A DNA stretch of 31,722 nt from an uncultured Mesorhizobium sp. (GCA_937958475.1 CALFXR010000040.1:1-31722); one strand, 5' to 3'; shown: positions 23,185 to 30,847, counted from the first letter of the stretch. The notes: generated from the letters alone by a model not told the origin. Program-made: numbers and translations.

Positions 23185-23617
23185 CGAAAGTTGCCCGGCC
23201 CTGAGTTGGCGGCACATTGAAAACGCATGAGGGCATTTTCGGGGCGCTGTCGCCGCCATCGTCATGACCCATTCCGGCCGGCGCGACAAGGATCGAAGGG
23301 CAACACTCGCCGAAGATTGAACGGCAGGGTTAAGCGGGGCGGGCGCATCCCCCCCCCGGAGGAGAGGTCGCGCCCGTGAAGTCTGGCCGCCTCCTCCACC
23401 ATGCCTCGCAGGGTCCCCTCCCGCGCAGACGGGGGATACGGCGCCGCGCACTGCCTTGGGCTACCCCCTCTGTCGGCTTCGCCGACATCTCCCCCGCGAG
23501 GGGGGAGAAGGCGCGGGCGCTTGCGTTCGATCAAGGGCGGCGGGCCGCGGACCGGCTAGCAAGTCGGCATAGCGCGGCCGAGGACGCCGTCGCCCCCCGA
23601 ACGACATGGAGACGAGA
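23185..23617. other. Intergenic region with palindromic repeat
   Basis: 433 bases without a gene. A run of nine C lies at 23349-23357. From about 23405 to 23512 there is a GC-rich intergenic repeat of the kind common in rhizobia, including a perfect 7-bp hairpin tgtcggc (23471-23477) / gccgaca (23481-23487) flanked by ccccctc and gaggggg arms. No promoter is assigned. Confidence 0.5.
23405..23512. repeat. GC-rich palindromic intergenic repeat
   Basis: Nested inverted repeats with arms ctaccccctc / gaggggggag around a tgtcggc-ttc-gccgaca hairpin. Related wording (cttctcccc.. and ..gcgaggg.. or ..cttgcggg..) recurs near 3960, 25120, 25275 and 29270 in this window. Confidence 0.6.
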
Positions 23618-23974
23618 ATGCATATCGACTGGAAGGACTTCATCGGCAAGCTGAGCGGCTCGCTGCGCGAGCTGAGGGGCGGGACGCCCGAAGTGATGAA
23701 GAGCTTTTCGGCAATCGCGCAGGCGGCGCTGAAGCCGTCGGCGCTGGACACCAAGACCAAGGAACTGGTGGCGCTGGGCATCAGCGTCGCCATCCGCTGC
23801 GACGACTGCATCGGCTTCCACGCCAAGGCCGCCGTCGACCAGGGCGCCACGCGCGAGGAGGTGCTGGAGACGCTGGGCATGGCGATCTACATGGGCGCCG
23901 GGCCGTCGGCGATGTATGCCGGCCACGCCATCGAGGCCTTCGACCAGTTCGCCGCGGCGAAGGCGAAGGGCTGA
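23618..23974 (+). CDS. Carboxymuconolactone decarboxylase / AhpD-family protein
   Basis: A 118-residue all-helical protein. The AhpD-type redox motif is intact: C61-DD-C64 with H68 in RCDDCIGFHAKAA, so a peroxidase or disulfide-reductase activity is more likely than a true decarboxylase role. Family members often form trimers or hexamers and detoxify peroxides. The ATG at 23618 is preceded by ggagacgag; an ATG four codons earlier (23606) is the alternative. It sits alone between two repeat-rich gaps. Confidence 0.92.
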   Translation: MHIDWKDFIGKLSGSLRELRGGTPEVMKSFSAIAQAALKPSALDTKTKELVALGISVAIRCDDCIGFHAKAAVDQGATREEVLETLGMAIYMGAGPSAMYAGHAIEAFDQFAAAKAKG

Positions 23975-24054
23975 GGGGGGCGGCAGAGCCGGGCGGAGCA
24001 GGGGGCCGCGCGCAGTTCATGCCGTGAGCGGCGCGCGGAAAAGGCCGAACCCGG

Positions 24055-24205
24055 TCGGTAGGACCCCACCCCCGGCCTGCGGCCGATCAGCCGGGTCCCC
24101 GCTGCTCCGCAGCGTCCCGGCCTTCTCGGCCGACGATCGAGCCACTGGCTCGATCCGAAGGTCGGCCTCGAAGCCCCTCGAAGGGGAGGGGACCGCGGCA
24201 GCGAC
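24055..24205. repeat. GC-rich hairpin repeat before the ZIP gene
   Basis: A mosaic of short inverted repeats between two genes. The clearest is a perfect 10-bp stem with one-base loop: gatcgagcca (24135-24144) and tggctcgatc (24146-24155). Others include ggcc/cggc-rich arms around 24070-24130 and cccctcgaaggggaggg near 24175-24190. It resembles rhizobial intergenic mosaic elements. Confidence 0.6.
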
Positions 24206-24226
24206 GGAGCGAGGGGGGAAGAAGAC

Positions 24227-25000
24227 GTGTCGCCAGTGCTGATCGGCTTCCTCGGCAGCCTGCTAGCCGGGTCGATGACGGCGGTGGGGGCGCTGCCGGT
24301 GTTCCTGCGCCGCGACGTGCCGCAGCGGGCGAACGACACGCTGCTCGGCTTCGCCGCCGGCGTCATGCTGGCGGCCTCGTTCCTGTCGCTGATCCTGCCC
24401 GGCATCGAGGCGGCGCGCGCCATCCACGGCTCGGCGGTCGCCGCCGCCGCGGTGGCGGTGGCCGGCGTGCTGGCGGGCGCGGCCGTGCTGGCGACCATGA
24501 ACGAGAAGATCCCGCACGAACACTTCTTCCAGGGGCGCCAGGGGCCGGAGGCCGAGACGCTGGCGCGGATCTGGCTGTTCGTCCTGGCGATCACCATCCA
24601 CAACGCGCCGGAAGGGCTGGCGGTCGGCGTCGGGCTGGGCGGCGGCGATCTCGCCGGCGGCGTCGCGCTGGCGGTCGGCATCGGCCTGCAGAACGCGCCG
24701 GAGGGGCTGGCCGTGGCGCTGGCGCTGGTGTCGATCGGCTATTCGCGCCGGCGCGCCTTCTGGATCGCGTCGCTGACGGGGCTGGTGGAGCCCGTCGCCG
24801 GGCTCTTCGGCGCCTGGGCGGTCGGCCTGTCGGCGCTGGCGCTGCCCTGGGCGCTGACCTTTGCCGCCGGCGCCATGATCTACGTGATCAGCCACGAGAT
24901 CATTCCCGAGACCCACAGCCACGGCAACGAGCGCCAGGCGACCTTCGGCCTGGTGATCGGGCTGGCGCTGATGATGTTCCTCGACGTGGCGTTCGGGTAG
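24227..25000 (+). CDS. ZIP family metal transporter (ZupT-like)
   Basis: A 257-residue inner-membrane protein with about eight hydrophobic segments, which imports zinc or other divalent metals. The two metal-site motifs are HNAPEG (H125, N126, P128, E129) in helix 4 and QNAPEG (Q155, N156, P158, E159) in helix 5; EPVAG (188-192) and SHEIIPE near the C-terminus are also family features. The second motif has Q where many ZIPs have H, a known variant. The start is a GTG at 24227 after a strong gaggggggaa ribosome site (24211-24220). Confidence 0.93.
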   Translation: MSPVLIGFLGSLLAGSMTAVGALPVFLRRDVPQRANDTLLGFAAGVMLAASFLSLILPGIEAARAIHGSAVAAAAVAVAGVLAGAAVLATMNEKIPHEHFFQGRQGPEAETLARIWLFVLAITIHNAPEGLAVGVGLGGGDLAGGVALAVGIGLQNAPEGLAVALALVSIGYSRRRAFWIASLTGLVEPVAGLFGAWAVGLSALALPWALTFAAGAMIYVISHEIIPETHSHGNERQATFGLVIGLALMMFLDVAFG

Positions 25001-25018
25001 GGGGGGCGTTCCGAGGCT

Positions 25019-25050
25019 GTTGTTACCGTTTTCGCGAAAACGGTAACAAC
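25019..25050. repeat. Perfect 32-bp palindrome
   Basis: The left half gttgttaccgttttcg (25019-25034) is the exact reverse complement of the right half cgaaaacggtaacaac (25035-25050), without spacer. It begins 18 bases after the ZIP stop. There is no T run after it, so it is not a classic terminator; a protein-binding site or transcript-end structure is possible. Confidence 0.85.
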
Positions 25051-25114
25051 TGGCGAGTCTCACGATGTCGCTTCCGTCGCGGAGCGGCCCTCTCATGCGG
25101 TGCGGGCGGCGGCG

Positions 25115-25299
25115 CCCCCTTCTCCCCTTGCGGGAGAAGGTGGATCGGCCGGAGGCCGAGCCGGATGAGGGGTGTTCAGAAGAGCGCGCCGTCGACAAGG
25201 TGCTGACAGCGCTTCGTTTTTCCCCGCCGCGCTCCGTCCAGCACCCCTCATCCGACCTCGCTTCGCTCGGCCACCTTCCCCCGCAAGGGGGGGAAGGGG
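25115..25299. repeat. Long imperfect inverted repeat
   Basis: A left arm at about 25115-25174 (cccccttctccccttgcggg ... gatgaggggtg) and a right arm at about 25242-25299 (cacccctcatcc ... ccgcaagggggggaagggg) are inverted copies of roughly 60 bases with several mismatches, enclosing about 65 bases. The arms match the intergenic repeat type seen elsewhere in the window. Confidence 0.75.
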
Positions 25300-25531
25300 C
25301 GTGCGCCCGTTTTCGCTCCGTCGTGAAATGACGACGTGTCGGGGGGCAGCGCGATGGCGCCCCCACCTGGTTCGGGCTTAGCCCTCGCCGACCCCTCCCC
25401 GAAGGGAGCACGCGGCAAGGCATGGCGCGCTCTTTGGACGAAAGAGCTGTCCGGGGCTTTTTTTCGTGTACGGATATTGCAAAAATCGCGTGGGCGAACG
25501 CAAGCGCGAGCCGCGCAGAAAGGAGCCGGAC

Positions 25532-25951
25532 ATGACCAGGGAATGGCCCCGTTTCGTCACCAAAGATCTCGGCGACAGCGAAGAGGACGTCGCCGAGGCG
25601 ATGCGGCGCTGGGAGGCCTACGACCGCGGCATGAGGGCGCTCGTCGCCGCCGGAGGCGTGCACCGCGACGCCGACGGATGGTGGATTGACGACGCGACGG
25701 GCGAGTTCATCGGGCCCGATCCGGAGCTTGAGCGCCCGCTCGGGGCGGACGAAATCGCACAGGCAAGGCCGCTGCAGGAGGCGCTGCCGGCGCTTTACGA
25801 GAGCCTGCGCCGCGCCCGCGGCCGGCCGCGGAGCGAAGACCCGAAGGAGGCTGTCACGCTGCGCCTGCCGCGCTCGGTGCTAAAACGCTGGCAGCGCGAC
25901 CCCGACTGGCGGGCGAAGATGGCCGAGGCGCTGGAGGCGGCGAAGAAGTGA
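25532..25951 (+). CDS. BrnA-like antitoxin-family protein (orphan)
   Basis: A 139-residue protein. Residues about 97-139 (GRPRSEDPKEAVTLRLPRSV, then LKRW and DWRAKMAEAL) match the ribbon-helix-helix C-terminal domain of BrnA, the DNA-binding antitoxin of type II BrnT/BrnA pairs. It is longer than usual; residues 1-90 are acidic and helical (EEDVAEAMRRWEAYDRGMRA) and I do not recognise them. The usual order places brnT just before brnA, but no BrnT-like frame is present on either side. It may be an orphan antitoxin or a repressor of another function. The ATG at 25532 follows agaaaggag (25517-25525), so the longer frame from 25466 is rejected. Confidence 0.7.
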   Translation: MTREWPRFVTKDLGDSEEDVAEAMRRWEAYDRGMRALVAAGGVHRDADGWWIDDATGEFIGPDPELERPLGADEIAQARPLQEALPALYESLRRARGRPRSEDPKEAVTLRLPRSVLKRWQRDPDWRAKMAEALEAAKK

Positions 25952-26168
25952 GGGGCTGCGCTTCCGCCGTTCGCCCACCCCGCCACCTTCTCCCAGACCT
26001 TGTCAGTGGGTGGATAGGAGGCTGCTCGGCGACCGCAAAGCGTACGATATAGGAATAAATGCCGCATATAGTACTTTGCGAACACAACAAAGAGATGGTA
26101 GCTTTCTGGACGTTCCGAAAAGGGTGTTCGTTTACGACCCGTGCAGCGAACCGTAGGACGGGCCACTT

Positions 26169-26789
26169 ATGGAATTCCGGCTTACCTATAGGGGTCTTCT
26201 GATGTCGACCCAGCGGGATCCGATGACTAATCAAAATGACGCGAGGGCAGGACATAAACACGAAATTCGCCGAATATTTCACAGCCAATTAAAGCGGCTT
26301 TGGGAATCTGTGCCTCACTTGGTCGCGGGAGCTAGGACCGGGCCTGGTTTCCTTATTGACGGCCCTAGTGACCGCAGAACAGCAGAGTCGCTAGCTAATC
26401 GCTTTCAGAGCAACGGCTATCGGTTCGTCCCTCTCGTAACCGAAGACCTAGGTCTGATCGTAGGGCTCGAAATTCTCTATTTGCGGCGATCAAAGCCGGG
26501 GCGCATTGTCAGCGCTGGAGATATCGATAACCGCCTCAAAACCCTATTTGACGCGCTTCGAATGCCGACGAATTCGAATGAGCTCGGTCCTTATCGGGAG
26601 CCGCAGGAAGGCGAGGACCCCTTCTATTGCCTATTGGAAGACGATGACCTGATGACCAAGGTTTCGGTCGAGACCGACACTCTGCTAGAGGACATTAGTG
26701 ACGTGCCCAATATGCACGATGCGCATCTCGTGATCACCGTGCGCCTTCGACCGCATGAACTACGGTTCGACAACATACAGTTCGGCTAG
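26169..26789 (+). CDS. RusA-like putative nuclease, low G+C
   Basis: A 206-residue protein without a name I can assign with certainty. Residues 118-130 (DIDNRLKTLFDAL; D118, D120, N121, K124, D128) followed by EDDDLM (D158-D160) reproduce the acidic signature of RusA Holliday-junction resolvases (DxDNxxKxxxDAL, then DD), with about 25 extra residues between the halves. The N-terminal part contains KHEIRRIFHSQLKRLWE, and the C-terminus ends with a strand-like HLVITVRLRP. If the match is right it would be a metal-dependent nuclease acting on branched DNA. Base composition is visibly more A+T-rich than the neighbours, so it is probably acquired. The ATG at 26169 is chosen; 26202 (MSTQRDP) and 26223 (MTNQND) are alternatives. 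Confidence 0.72.
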   Translation: MEFRLTYRGLLMSTQRDPMTNQNDARAGHKHEIRRIFHSQLKRLWESVPHLVAGARTGPGFLIDGPSDRRTAESLANRFQSNGYRFVPLVTEDLGLIVGLEILYLRRSKPGRIVSAGDIDNRLKTLFDALRMPTNSNELGPYREPQEGEDPFYCLLEDDDLMTKVSVETDTLLEDISDVPNMHDAHLVITVRLRPHELRFDNIQFG

Positions 26790-27209
26790 CCCCAAGAAGC
26801 AGCTTTAGGCCGCAGAATAGTGGCAAGTGCCCTTTCACAAATTCCGCGCTGTCGCCCAATTTAGGCTCCGAAACGATTTTCTGAACAATTTGGATTGCTC
26901 GGATTGTAACTTCTTCTTCGGAGGGCCAGCCTTGGGCTTCCGAGTCTGAGGCTTCTTCGCCAGGGATGAAATGGCGCTGTCGATTTTAGGAAAAAAGTCC
27001 TTGACAGCGTGACGCTGGTCCGGTAGGGTTTCGTTATCGTCGGACAAATGCGTCGGGCGGGCGGCGGGGCCGGTTCTTCCGGTCGCTGCGGCGGCTCGGC
27101 GCGGTCCGCGAGGGAAACCGCCGCCTGGCGATCGGTCCCGGCGTCTGCGGGCCGTTCCCGGACATCGCGACGACGTTCCAGAAACCCCAGCACATTCCGG
27201 AGGCTTGCC
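26790..27209. other. A+T-richer gap before the packaging genes
   Basis: 420 bases with no secure gene. It is A+T-rich up to about 27040, then GC-rich. A short reverse frame (26835-27047) with a TTG start and no ribosome site was not accepted. It contains the candidate promoter at 27001-27029. A long open frame runs from 27048 into the terminase small-subunit gene, but its first 54 codons look non-coding. Confidence 0.45.
27001..27029 (+). promoter_or_regulatory. Candidate promoter of the packaging cluster
   Basis: A perfect TTGACA at 27001-27006 and TAGGGT at 27024-27029 are 17 bases apart. It is placed about 180 bases before the small-terminase start. The -10 element is weak, so this is tentative. 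Confidence 0.35.
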
Positions 27210-27941
27210 ATGCAGCGTGGCATCAGCGTCGAGCAGTGGGCGGCGATCCGCGCGCTGCGCGAGGACGCCCTGCCCACCTTTCCGCTTCTGGCCACGGCCA
27301 CCGGCTTCAACGTCTCGACGCTACGCGAGCGCGCCTCGCGCGAGGGCTGGAAAAAGCAGCCCTTCCAGAGCGCGGTCCAGCGCGCGGCGCGGGTGATGGC
27401 GCTCGAGCGCAGCCGCGCCGACCCGCGCGCCGTGCTCGCCTGGGCCGAAGGGCGGCTGACCGTGCTGGCGCTGCTCGCCGCCGCCGAACGGGAGGCGGAA
27501 GCGGCTGCGCCGGGCGGCACGGCATCGGACGATGCGGAGACCGGCGGCGCGACAGGTGCAGACGCCGGCGCGGCCGACGCTGCGGGAGCGGGCGGAGCCG
27601 CCGCGCCTGCGGCCGCGGCGGGCGAGGGCGCCGCGCTCGGCGAGAAACTGGAGAAGCTCGCCGGCCTGCTGGCGCGGCAGGTCGACGCCATCGTCGACGC
27701 CGCGGCGGCGGCCGGCGCCCGGCTGGACCGGCAGGGCATCGACGAGGTGGCCGCGCTGCTGAAGCTTTCGGAAAAGGCGCTGGCGCTCGCCCCCGGCGGG
27801 CAGGGCGCGCAGGCAGAACACGAAACGAGAAGCGATGACGAACTCGCCGCAATACTCGCCCTCCTCGACGACCGCGTCGTCGAACTCGCCCGGCTCCACG
27901 CAGACTGGCTGGTCGAAGGAAAGGATCGGGAAATCGGTTGA
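27210..27941 (+). CDS. Putative GTA/phage terminase small subunit
   Basis: A 243-residue protein. The N-terminus (VEQWAAIRALREDALPTFPL, then TATGFNVSTLRERASREGWK) has a helix-turn-helix of the type used by small terminase subunits to bind DNA and hand it to the large subunit. The middle (about 95-145) is an Ala/Gly-rich linker, and the C-terminal part is helical (KLEKLAGLLARQVDAIVDAA). Position directly before the large terminase supports the call. The ATG at 27210 has an ideal ribosome site (ggagg, 27198-27202). Its last 107 bases overlap the next gene in another frame. Confidence 0.65.
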   Translation: MQRGISVEQWAAIRALREDALPTFPLLATATGFNVSTLRERASREGWKKQPFQSAVQRAARVMALERSRADPRAVLAWAEGRLTVLALLAAAEREAEAAAPGGTASDDAETGGATGADAGAADAAGAGGAAAPAAAAGEGAALGEKLEKLAGLLARQVDAIVDAAAAAGARLDRQGIDEVAALLKLSEKALALAPGGQGAQAEHETRSDDELAAILALLDDRVVELARLHADWLVEGKDREIG

Positions 27942-29187
27942 TCGCGTCTGGCCGGAATGGTTCGTCCAGGCGCTGCCGGGGCAGTATCCGCACGATCGCG
28001 AGCCGCCGGTGTGGCTCGTCATCGGCGGGCGCGGGGCGGGCAAGACCCGGCTCGGCGCGGAATGGGTGAACGCGCTGGCGCGCGGCCTCGCCCCCTTCGC
28101 AAGGCGCCGCCACGGGCAGATCGCGCTGGTCGGCGAGACGCTGGCCGACGTGCGCGAGGTGATGATCGACGGGCCGTCGGGGATCAGGACCGTCGCGCGC
28201 GGGGCGCGGCCGCGCTACGAGCCGACGCGGCGGCGGCTGCTCTGGCCCAGCGGCGCGGTGGCGCAGGTGTTCTCCTCGGAGGATCCCGAAAGCCTGCGCG
28301 GGCCGCAGTTCGAGGCGGCCTGGCTGGACGAGCTGGCCAAGTGGAAGAACATCGACGCCTGCTGGGACATGCTGCAGTTCGGCATGCGGCTGGGGCCCGC
28401 ACCCCGGCAGCTGATCACCACGACGCCCAGGCCGCGGCCTCTCCTGAAGCGGCTGATGGCCGACCCGGCGGTGGCGGTGACGAAACTCGCCACCAGCGAC
28501 AACGCGCAGAACCTTTCGCCCGGCTTCATCGCCGCGCTCGAGCGCCGCTACGCCAACACGCCGCTCGGCCGCCAGGAACTCCACGGCGAGATGATCGAGG
28601 AACGCGACGGCGCGCTGTGGAAGCGGGCGACGATCGAGAAGGCGGCCCAGGGCTTTGTCGGCGTCGACAGGGACGCGATCGGGCGCATCGTCGTGGCGGT
28701 CGACCCGCCGGCGGGCTCGGGGCGGGCATCGGACGCCTGCGGCATCGTCGCGGCGGGGCTTCTCCCCGACGGGCGGGTCGTCGTGCTGGAGGATGCGACG
28801 GTCGAGGCCGCAGCACCCCGCGACTGGGCGCTGCGCGCGGTGGCGCTCTACCGGCGGCTCGAGGCCGACAGGATCGTCGCCGAGGTCAACCAGGGCGGCG
28901 ACATGGTGGCCGCGGTGATCCGCACGGTCGATCCGGCGGCACCCGTGAAGCCGGTGCGCGCGACGCGCGGCAAATGGCTGCGCGCCGAGCCGGTGGCCGC
29001 GCTCTACGAGCAGGGCAGGGTGGTGCATGCCGGGCGCTTCCCGGCGCTGGAGGACGAGATGTGCGACTTCGGCGCCGACGGGCTGTCGGGCGGCCGCTCG
29101 CCCGACCGCGTCGATGCGCTGGTCTGGGCGGTGACGGTGCTGACCGACGCCGGCCGCGCCGCGCCCAGGATCAGGGATTTCGGCTGA
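27835..29187 (+). CDS. Terminase large subunit (GTA-type DNA-packaging protein)
   Basis: A 450-residue motor and nuclease that pumps DNA into a capsid and cuts it. ATPase motifs: Walker A GGRGAGKT (64-71), Walker B WLDE (D165, E166), and the coupling motif ITTTPRP (194-200). RNase-H-like nuclease acidic residues: D290 in VVAVDPP, E350 in VAEVNQGG, and D424/D427 in SPDRVDAL. The sequence style is that of Rhodobacter-type gene transfer agents and related Hyphomicrobiales clusters. The only usable ATG is 27835, inside the small-subunit gene; the first 30 residues are Ser/Thr-rich and are probably a by-product of that overlap. Confidence 0.95.
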   Translation: MTNSPQYSPSSTTASSNSPGSTQTGWSKERIGKSVDRVWPEWFVQALPGQYPHDREPPVWLVIGGRGAGKTRLGAEWVNALARGLAPFARRRHGQIALVGETLADVREVMIDGPSGIRTVARGARPRYEPTRRRLLWPSGAVAQVFSSEDPESLRGPQFEAAWLDELAKWKNIDACWDMLQFGMRLGPAPRQLITTTPRPRPLLKRLMADPAVAVTKLATSDNAQNLSPGFIAALERRYANTPLGRQELHGEMIEERDGALWKRATIEKAAQGFVGVDRDAIGRIVVAVDPPAGSGRASDACGIVAAGLLPDGRVVVLEDATVEAAAPRDWALRAVALYRRLEADRIVAEVNQGGDMVAAVIRTVDPAAPVKPVRATRGKWLRAEPVAALYEQGRVVHAGRFPALEDEMCDFGADGLSGGRSPDRVDALVWAVTVLTDAGRAAPRIRDFG

Positions 29188-29249
29188 GGGGGCGGGGCAA
29201 GCCCCCCTCATCCGGCCGCTGCCTTTGCGCGACGTGGTCGGCCTGCCTT

Positions 29250-29378
29250 ACCCCCAACCCTTACCCCTCCCCACAAGGGGGAGGGGGATTCTGCGAGATT
29301 TCCCCCCGTCGTCCGAAGGAAAGAGCGCCGGCGTCGATGCCTCCCTCCCCCTTGTGGGGAGGGGTAAGGGGTGGGGGT
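29250..29378. repeat. 36-bp inverted repeat between terminase and portal
   Basis: The left arm (29250-29285, begins acccccaacccttacccc) and right arm (29343-29378, ends taaggggtgggggt) are inverted copies with one mismatch in 36 bases, enclosing 57 bases. In RNA this would form a very stable stem between two genes of one cluster. It lies 63 bases after the terminase stop and belongs to the same repeat style as the elements near 23470 and 25120. Confidence 0.88.
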
Positions 29379-29472
29379 ACTCGAACGTGACGGCTTTCCC
29401 TCGATGGGCGGCAGCCGCCCGCATCCGGGCGTGAATGCCCCTTCGACAAACACCAACAGACGGATTTTCCCG

Positions 29473-30732
29473 ATGCGATGGACCTGGCCGTGGGCTTCTC
29501 GCCCGGACGGATCGGCGGCGCGCGCGCATGAAGCGCCCGCCGAACGCAAGGATGCCGCGACAGGCTTCGTCGCGCTGCACCTTGCCGGCGAGGCGAGCTG
29601 GACGCGGCGCGACTATGCAGGGCTGTCGCGCGAAGGCTTCATGCGCAACCCGGTCGGGCACCGCGCCGTGCGCATGGTGGCGGAGGCCGCGGCCGCCGTG
29701 CCGCTGCTGCTCTACGAGGGGGACGCGGAACTCGCCGCGCATCCGCTGCTCGATCTGCTGCGGCGGCCGAACCCGCGCCAGCAGGGCGCGGCGTTCCTGG
29801 AGGCGCTGTACGGCACGCTGCTTCTGGCCGGCAATGCCTATGTCGAGCGGGTCGAGACCGAGGGGGGCGCTCGGGAGGGCGCTACGGGGGGCGGATCCGG
29901 GGGCGGCGGGCGCGAGCTGCATCTCCTGCGCCCCGACCGGGTGACGGTTCTCTGCGACGCCGCCGGCTGGCCCGACGCGCTGGAGCACCGGGTCGGCGCG
30001 GCGCGGCGAAAAATCCCGCTCGGCGAGGAGGGACGCGCGCTGCATCTCAGGCTGTTCCATCCGCTCGACGACCATTACGGCTTCGCCCCGCTGGAGGCGG
30101 CGATGACGGCGCTCGACACGCACAACGCCGCCGGGCGCTGGAACAAGGCGCTGCTCGACAATTCGGCGAGGCCTTCCGGCGCGCTGGTCTATGCGCCGAA
30201 GGACGGCGGCGGCCTCACCGAGGAGCAGTACGGGCGGCTGAAGGCCGAGCTCGAGGACGGCTATTCCGGTGCGACCCGCGCCGGCCGGCCGCTGCTGCTC
30301 GAGGGCGGGCTCGACTGGAAGGCGATGGGGCTGACGCCGAAGGACATGGACTTCGTCGAGGCGAGGAACGGCGCGGCGCGCGACATCGCGCTCGCCGCCG
30401 GCGTGCCGCCGATGCTGCTCGGCATCAAGGGCGACAACACCTATGCCAACTACGCCGAGGCCAACCGGGCCTTCTACCGGCTGACCATCCTGCCGCTGGT
30501 CGGCCGCACGCTCGCCGAGCTGACCGGCTTCCTGGCGCCGTCCTTCGGCGGGGCCTTGCGGCTCTGGTACGACGCCGACGCGGTGGAAGGGCTGTCGGCC
30601 GAGCGCGACTCGCTGTGGGCGCGGGTGGGGAGTGCGGACTTTTTGTCCGACGCCGAGAAGCGCCAGGCGGTGGGGTATGGGGGGAGCCCGGACAGCGAAG
30701 AGAAGGCGGGATTTCGCGCCGACGGCGGATGA
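29473..30732 (+). CDS. HK97-family portal protein (GTA-type)
   Basis: A 419-residue portal subunit that forms the ring through which DNA enters the capsid. Recognisable family stretches: YAGLSREGFMRNPVGHRAVR (49-68), EHPLL-like AAHPLLDLLRRPNP, GTLLLAGNAYVERV, and FHPLDDHYGFAPLEAA, with the C-terminal GVPPMLLGIKGDNTYANYAE. Residues 128-147 form an unusual Gly-rich insert (EGGAREGATGGGSGGGGREL). The start at 29473 (MRWTWPWASR) is chosen because the longer frame from 29371 runs through the inverted repeat. It is the third gene of the packaging cluster; the prohead protease and capsid genes expected next are not seen before the window ends. Confidence 0.93.
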   Translation: MRWTWPWASRPDGSAARAHEAPAERKDAATGFVALHLAGEASWTRRDYAGLSREGFMRNPVGHRAVRMVAEAAAAVPLLLYEGDAELAAHPLLDLLRRPNPRQQGAAFLEALYGTLLLAGNAYVERVETEGGAREGATGGGSGGGGRELHLLRPDRVTVLCDAAGWPDALEHRVGAARRKIPLGEEGRALHLRLFHPLDDHYGFAPLEAAMTALDTHNAAGRWNKALLDNSARPSGALVYAPKDGGGLTEEQYGRLKAELEDGYSGATRAGRPLLLEGGLDWKAMGLTPKDMDFVEARNGAARDIALAAGVPPMLLGIKGDNTYANYAEANRAFYRLTILPLVGRTLAELTGFLAPSFGGALRLWYDADAVEGLSAERDSLWARVGSADFLSDAEKRQAVGYGGSPDSEEKAGFRADGG

Positions 30733-30847
30733 CGTTTTTCGTAACGGCAGTGCCGGCTTCAATTCAGGGGAGAAGTCAGGTCGTTTCTGTCGTATAGGTT
30801 GTGCGCCTATCCTGCATCCGGCTGCCGATCGATCGGAGGAACCCGTC

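Larger units (their letters stand above)
25001..25531. other. Repeat-rich gap between ZIP and brnA
   Basis: 531 bases without a supported gene. It holds the perfect 32-bp palindrome (25019-25050) and a long imperfect inverted repeat (25115-25299). After 25440 there is an A+T-rich patch (ctttttttcgtgtacggatattgcaa, given here only in part) that probably carries the brnA promoter. No BrnT toxin gene is visible. Confidence 0.55.

Noticed and set aside
25019..25050. Rho-independent terminator of the ZIP gene
   Set aside because: A perfect palindrome without loop and without a following T run; kept as a palindromic element instead.
23405..25299. CRISPR array
   Set aside because: The repeats are palindromic, variable and irregularly spaced, without regular unique spacers or cas genes.
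25001..25531. BrnT toxin gene before brnA
   Set aside because: No frame with a BrnT-like N-terminus or suitable length on either strand was found; the open frames there are shadows of repeats.
26835..27047. Reverse-strand 70-codon lysine-rich frame
   Set aside because: It needs a TTG start, has no ribosome site, and overlaps the region of the candidate promoter for the packaging genes; protein-like composition alone is not enough.
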